A DNA stretch of 64,000 nt from DATFVA01 sp963764235. Its GTDB lineage: Bacteria > Bacteroidota > Ignavibacteria > Ignavibacteriales > Ignavibacteriaceae. Within the stretch, counting starts at the first letter, position 1. Each line of letters starts with the position of its first letter. Under the pieces are notes generated by a model. That model was not told where the DNA came from and made no database searches. It saw nothing but the letters and a program-made list of their open reading frames with translations. The stretch spans positions 62,001 through 126,000 of the forward strand of contig CAVXRO010000003.1 of the NCBI GenBank assembly GCA_963764235.1, written 5' to 3'. Positions 61,267 through 64,000 of this stretch are shown here, in pieces. Made by a program: the position numbers and the translations under genes.

Positions 61267-63240
61267 ATGAAAAAATCGATTTTTACAATTTTAATATTGT
61301 TTATCTCATTTCAAATCAGTTATGCGCAATACAATACCTGGACACCCACTTCAACTGTGGATGCGCCTCAGGGTAGAGGATATTTTACTACAGTGTGGAC
61401 GGGATCTAAGATGATTGTTTGGGGTGGATGGAATGTTTTTGGAGGCGGCGGAAACTTAAATACAGGCGGGCTTTACGATCCCGAAACGAATACATGGACC
61501 GCTACCAGTTTAGTTAATGCGCCTACCGGAAGAAACATTCATTGTGCAGTATGGACCGGCACAAAAATGATTGTTTGGGGAGGATTCGGTTATGATAGTC
61601 TTGGTAACCTTAATAACCTGAACACCGGCGGCATATATGATCCTGCAACAGATACATGGGAACCAACTTCTACTGTTAATGCCCCGCCGCCAAGCGGTTG
61701 GGCGACTGCCGTGTGGACGGGATCTAAAATGATTGTTTGGGGAGGGAATGTTGCTTCCGGAGGAGTAAGTACGGGAGGTATTTATGATCCAGCAACTGAC
61801 ACGTGGGAACCAACTTCTATTGTGGATGCTCCATCAGCAAGAACACGCCAGACAGCAGTGTGGACAGGATCCAAAATGATAGTATGGGGTGGATGGGGAG
61901 GATTTGGTCTAGACCCTGCAGTCAAAACAGGTGGTATATATGATCCTACAACGGATACCTGGGAACAAACAGATACTCTAACGGCACCTTCAAAACGTTA
62001 CATGCATACTGCCGTGTGGACAGGATCAAAAATGATTGTTTGGGGTGGAAATCCTGTAACAAATGCGATTCAACCGCTTCATACTGGGGGTATATTTGAT
62101 CCTGAAACAAATACATGGCAGCCGACTGATACTCTTACCGCTCCCCCAGGAAGGTACGAACATTCTGCAGTATGGTCTGGAAGAACAATGATTGTATGGG
62201 GTGGTGCAGGACAATCAGGAGGAATCTATAACCCCGAAACTGATAATTGGCAGTTGACAGATACAGTCACGGCTCCATCAGCAAGAGCTAATAACCTGGC
62301 CGTGTGGACAGGTTCAAAAATGATCATTTGGGGTGGATGGATGTTCCCTTTCGATTTTAATACCGGAGGCGTTTATACTCCATGGCTGCTTACTCCACTG
62401 GCCCCATCAAATCTTTTTGCAGTAGCAGATACTTTCTCAGTTGATCTGAACTGGGATGATAATTCTGATAATGAAATTGGATTCAAGATAGAGCGAAAAG
62501 ATGATTCATTAAATGTGCCCGGCACCTGGACATTAATTGATTCAGTCGGAGCAAATGGAACAACTTTTACGGATATAGGATTAACACCAAATACAGTATA
62601 TTCATACAGAATATATGCTTACAATGAAGCCGGCAATTCAATGGGTGATTCCGTAGAGACAGTAACCATTGTTCCTGTTGAACTGACATCATTTACTGCA
62701 TCAGTATCCGGTAATAATGTTAGTCTGAACTGGAGTACATCGACCGAGACTAACAACAAAGGATTTGAAGTCCAGAGGTCAGAAATCAGCAATCAGATTT
62801 CAGTATGGGACAAGATTGGATACGTGGGAGGTTTTGGAACGACAACTGAAACCAAATCATATTCATTTACGGATAATAATGTCTCAACCGGCAAATATAC
62901 TTACCGGCTAAAGCAGATTGATTTTAACGGGTCATATAAATACTCAAAGAGTGTCGAAGCCAATGTAGAACTACCGCTCACATTTTCATTGAGTCAGAAT
63001 TTTCCTAATCCTTTTAATCCAACTACCCAGATTGAATACAGTATACCCAAAGATGGAATTGTTAAGCTGGGCGTGTACAATATCCTTGGTCAGGAGGTAG
63101 CAGAATTAGTGGGTGGCAATCTAAGAGCCGGAAGCCACAAAATAATATTCAATGCTCAGGGATTAGCAAGCGGAGTTTATTACTACAGACTGGAATCAGG
63201 CGGTAACGCAGCGATTAAAAAACTTCTGTTGATCAAATAA
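61267..63240 (+). CDS. Kelch-propeller protein with fibronectin III and T9SS sorting domain
   Basis: A 657-residue secreted protein: signal peptide (FTILILFISFQISYAQ), seven kelch repeats (about 22-370) each with the pattern AVWTGSKMIVWGG and GGIYDPxTDTW, a fibronectin type III domain (about 380-465; LAPSNLFAVADTFSVDLNWD), the shared module VPVELTSFTASVSGNNVSLN, and a T9SS sorting domain (LSQNFPNPFNPTTQIEYSIP to the end). The seven repeats would close one propeller. The repeats are highly similar, suggesting recent amplification. AAAGGGACAAA precedes the ATG. A surface binding role is likely; ligand unknown. Confidence 0.9.
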   Translation: MKKSIFTILILFISFQISYAQYNTWTPTSTVDAPQGRGYFTTVWTGSKMIVWGGWNVFGGGGNLNTGGLYDPETNTWTATSLVNAPTGRNIHCAVWTGTKMIVWGGFGYDSLGNLNNLNTGGIYDPATDTWEPTSTVNAPPPSGWATAVWTGSKMIVWGGNVASGGVSTGGIYDPATDTWEPTSIVDAPSARTRQTAVWTGSKMIVWGGWGGFGLDPAVKTGGIYDPTTDTWEQTDTLTAPSKRYMHTAVWTGSKMIVWGGNPVTNAIQPLHTGGIFDPETNTWQPTDTLTAPPGRYEHSAVWSGRTMIVWGGAGQSGGIYNPETDNWQLTDTVTAPSARANNLAVWTGSKMIIWGGWMFPFDFNTGGVYTPWLLTPLAPSNLFAVADTFSVDLNWDDNSDNEIGFKIERKDDSLNVPGTWTLIDSVGANGTTFTDIGLTPNTVYSYRIYAYNEAGNSMGDSVETVTIVPVELTSFTASVSGNNVSLNWSTSTETNNKGFEVQRSEISNQISVWDKIGYVGGFGTTTETKSYSFTDNNVSTGKYTYRLKQIDFNGSYKYSKSVEANVELPLTFSLSQNFPNPFNPTTQIEYSIPKDGIVKLGVYNILGQEVAELVGGNLRAGSHKIIFNAQGLASGVYYYRLESGGNAAIKKLLLIK

Positions 63241-63284
63241 AATTAATTATATTTTTTCCGCTATTATTCAGAATAGCGTAGGTT

Positions 63285-63319
63285 AAGCCCACAATCTTCA
63301 AGACTGTGGGCTTTTTTTT
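63285..63319 (+). terminator. Rho-independent terminator after the kelch protein gene
   Basis: AAGCCCACA at 63285-63293 pairs with TGTGGGCTT at about 63304-63313, with TCTT/AGA extending the stem, followed by a run of T. It lies between converging genes and should end the kelch transcript. Confidence 0.88.
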
Positions 63320-63375
63320 GGTCAGGACGGGCAAATGGTTACCCGGCACAAAATACGTTGAGGAGCCATCAACTA

Positions 63376-64000
63376 TTAATAAGCTACTTCAACTGTCTTT
63401 TTGTAAATCGATTCGTTAGTTAAGTTACTGATTATAAAATGCGCAAGATCAGCTCTCGAAATTCTTAATCCCTTCGTTAAATGGGAATTAATGGAAAATC
63501 TATATTGACCTGTATATGGTTTAGTTGTAAGAGAAGGAGGACGTATAATTGTCCAATCCCCATCACTCTCTTTAACAATCCTTTCCATCTTTTCCAGGTC
63601 CGAAAACATATTTTTTAAGAGTTTCTGCAGGACAAACTTTACTTCCAGCTTTGTAAAAAAATTGAAAGTAGGATTTACATCTAATCCGGATGCTGAAATC
63701 ACAAAAACACGATTTGTATTTGTATTTGCCAAAACCTTTAAAAGATTTTTAGTCCCTTCAGAATAGAGAGTTGTTTCTTTTAAGGAATTTTTCCCTATTG
63801 CTGAAATTACAGCATCTTTATTTCTCAGTGGATTTATTAATGTTTCAGATTTCATAACATCACCTTGCGTTATCAAAAGATTTGGATGTCGAATGGTTAA
63901 CTTCGATGGCGTTCGTAAAATTGCTGTCACATTATGTCCATATTTTAAAGCTATTTTTACTGATTGAAGACCAATGCCTCCACTGGCCCCTAATACCGCT
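63376..64000 (-). CDS. NAD(P)-binding Rossmann protein (NmrA/SDR-like), N-terminus outside the window
   Basis: The frame is open from 63376 to the right edge, giving 207 residues of a partial protein. The nucleotide loop AVLGASGGIGLQSVKIALKY lies in the last 70 bases of the window; then come DAVISAIGKNSLKETTLYSE, NRVFVISASGLDV and WTIIRPPSLTTKPYTGQYRF, and the end SRADLAHFIISNLT. This pattern matches the NAD(H)-binding atypical SDR group (NmrA, biliverdin reductase B-like, YwnB). A GTG at 63930 is not the true start because the Gly-rich loop precedes it. Function: a small-molecule reductase or redox-sensing protein; the substrate is unknown. Confidence 0.82.
   Translation of the reverse strand, partial: AVLGASGGIGLQSVKIALKYGHNVTAILRTPSKLTIRHPNLLITQGDVMKSETLINPLRNKDAVISAIGKNSLKETTLYSEGTKNLLKVLANTNTNRVFVISASGLDVNPTFNFFTKLEVKFVLQKLLKNMFSDLEKMERIVKESDGDWTIIRPPSLTTKPYTGQYRFSINSHLTKGLRISRADLAHFIISNLTNESIYKKTVEVAY

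Noticed and set aside
1..64000. tRNA, rRNA, riboswitch, insertion sequence or prophage genes
   Set aside because: I found no cloverleaf, rRNA signature, transposase, integrase or phage gene; a covariance-model scan could still find small RNAs I cannot see by eye.

Overview
The window looks like a chromosomal segment of a free-living member of the Bacteroidota/Chlorobi superphylum, most likely an Ignavibacteria-type bacterium (inference; no rRNA gene is present to prove it). The evidence is: secreted proteins ending in type IX secretion sorting domains with the NPFNPAT signature; a Bacteroidetes-type promoter (TTG, 20-nt spacer, TATCTTTG) at 12145-12175; a TPR lipoprotein / DUF4292 lipoprotein / LytM-factor operon typical of that group; a complete classical menaquinone cluster; large multiheme cytochromes; and very large multi-PAS histidine kinases.

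Layout. 1-3.1 kb is an accessory patch: a cut-off Mrr-type restriction gene, a chimeric aldo/keto reductase relic and a three-gene HipBST-like toxin-antitoxin operon with candidate operators. 3.1-18.7 kb is mainly housekeeping and envelope: an RlmI-type rRNA methyltransferase, a thiamine-binding protein, a HAD phosphatase with a frameshift, outer-membrane beta-barrels, the TPR-DUF4292-EnvC-like operon, an ATP-grasp gene with two frameshifts, two low-complexity lipoproteins with a FadL-like porin, and rsgA, which appears to start at ATT. 18.8-27.1 kb is the menaquinone operon menF-D-H-B-A-C-E, with a hotdog thioesterase (possible DHNA-CoA thioesterase) facing it; menE carries four frameshifts. 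27.7-35.4 kb holds a nitrilase-family amidase, an FG-GAP surface protein, asd, a sensor kinase with a sigma54-type regulator, and a lone receiver protein behind -24/-12 promoter candidates. 35.9-42.5 kb is an electron-transfer block: a 13-heme cytochrome fused to a b-type membrane domain, a 19-heme cytochrome, a separate b-type subunit, and a 7-heme NapC/NirT-like protein with one CX3CH site. 42.5-54.2 kb is a signalling cluster of multi-PAS kinases and response regulators with two four-helix-bundle (S23-type) genes. 54.8-63.2 kb has T9SS-exported propeller proteins and a beta-propeller sensor kinase with a LuxR-type regulator. A partial NAD(P)-binding protein ends the window.

How it fits together: menaquinone made by the men operon could serve the b-type subunits that feed or drain the multiheme cytochromes, while the sensor cluster and sigma54 pair would adjust gene expression (inference).

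Two patterns are not explained by the genes. First, at least ten gene-free stretches hold degenerate arrays with a strict 7-nucleotide period, built from different words at different sites; both four-helix-bundle genes sit between such arrays arranged as inverted repeats, like a free-standing version of an rRNA intervening sequence. Second, conserved genes carry about eleven single frameshifts with otherwise intact protein sequence, four of them in menE. These are either indel errors in the assembly or very recent inactivation.
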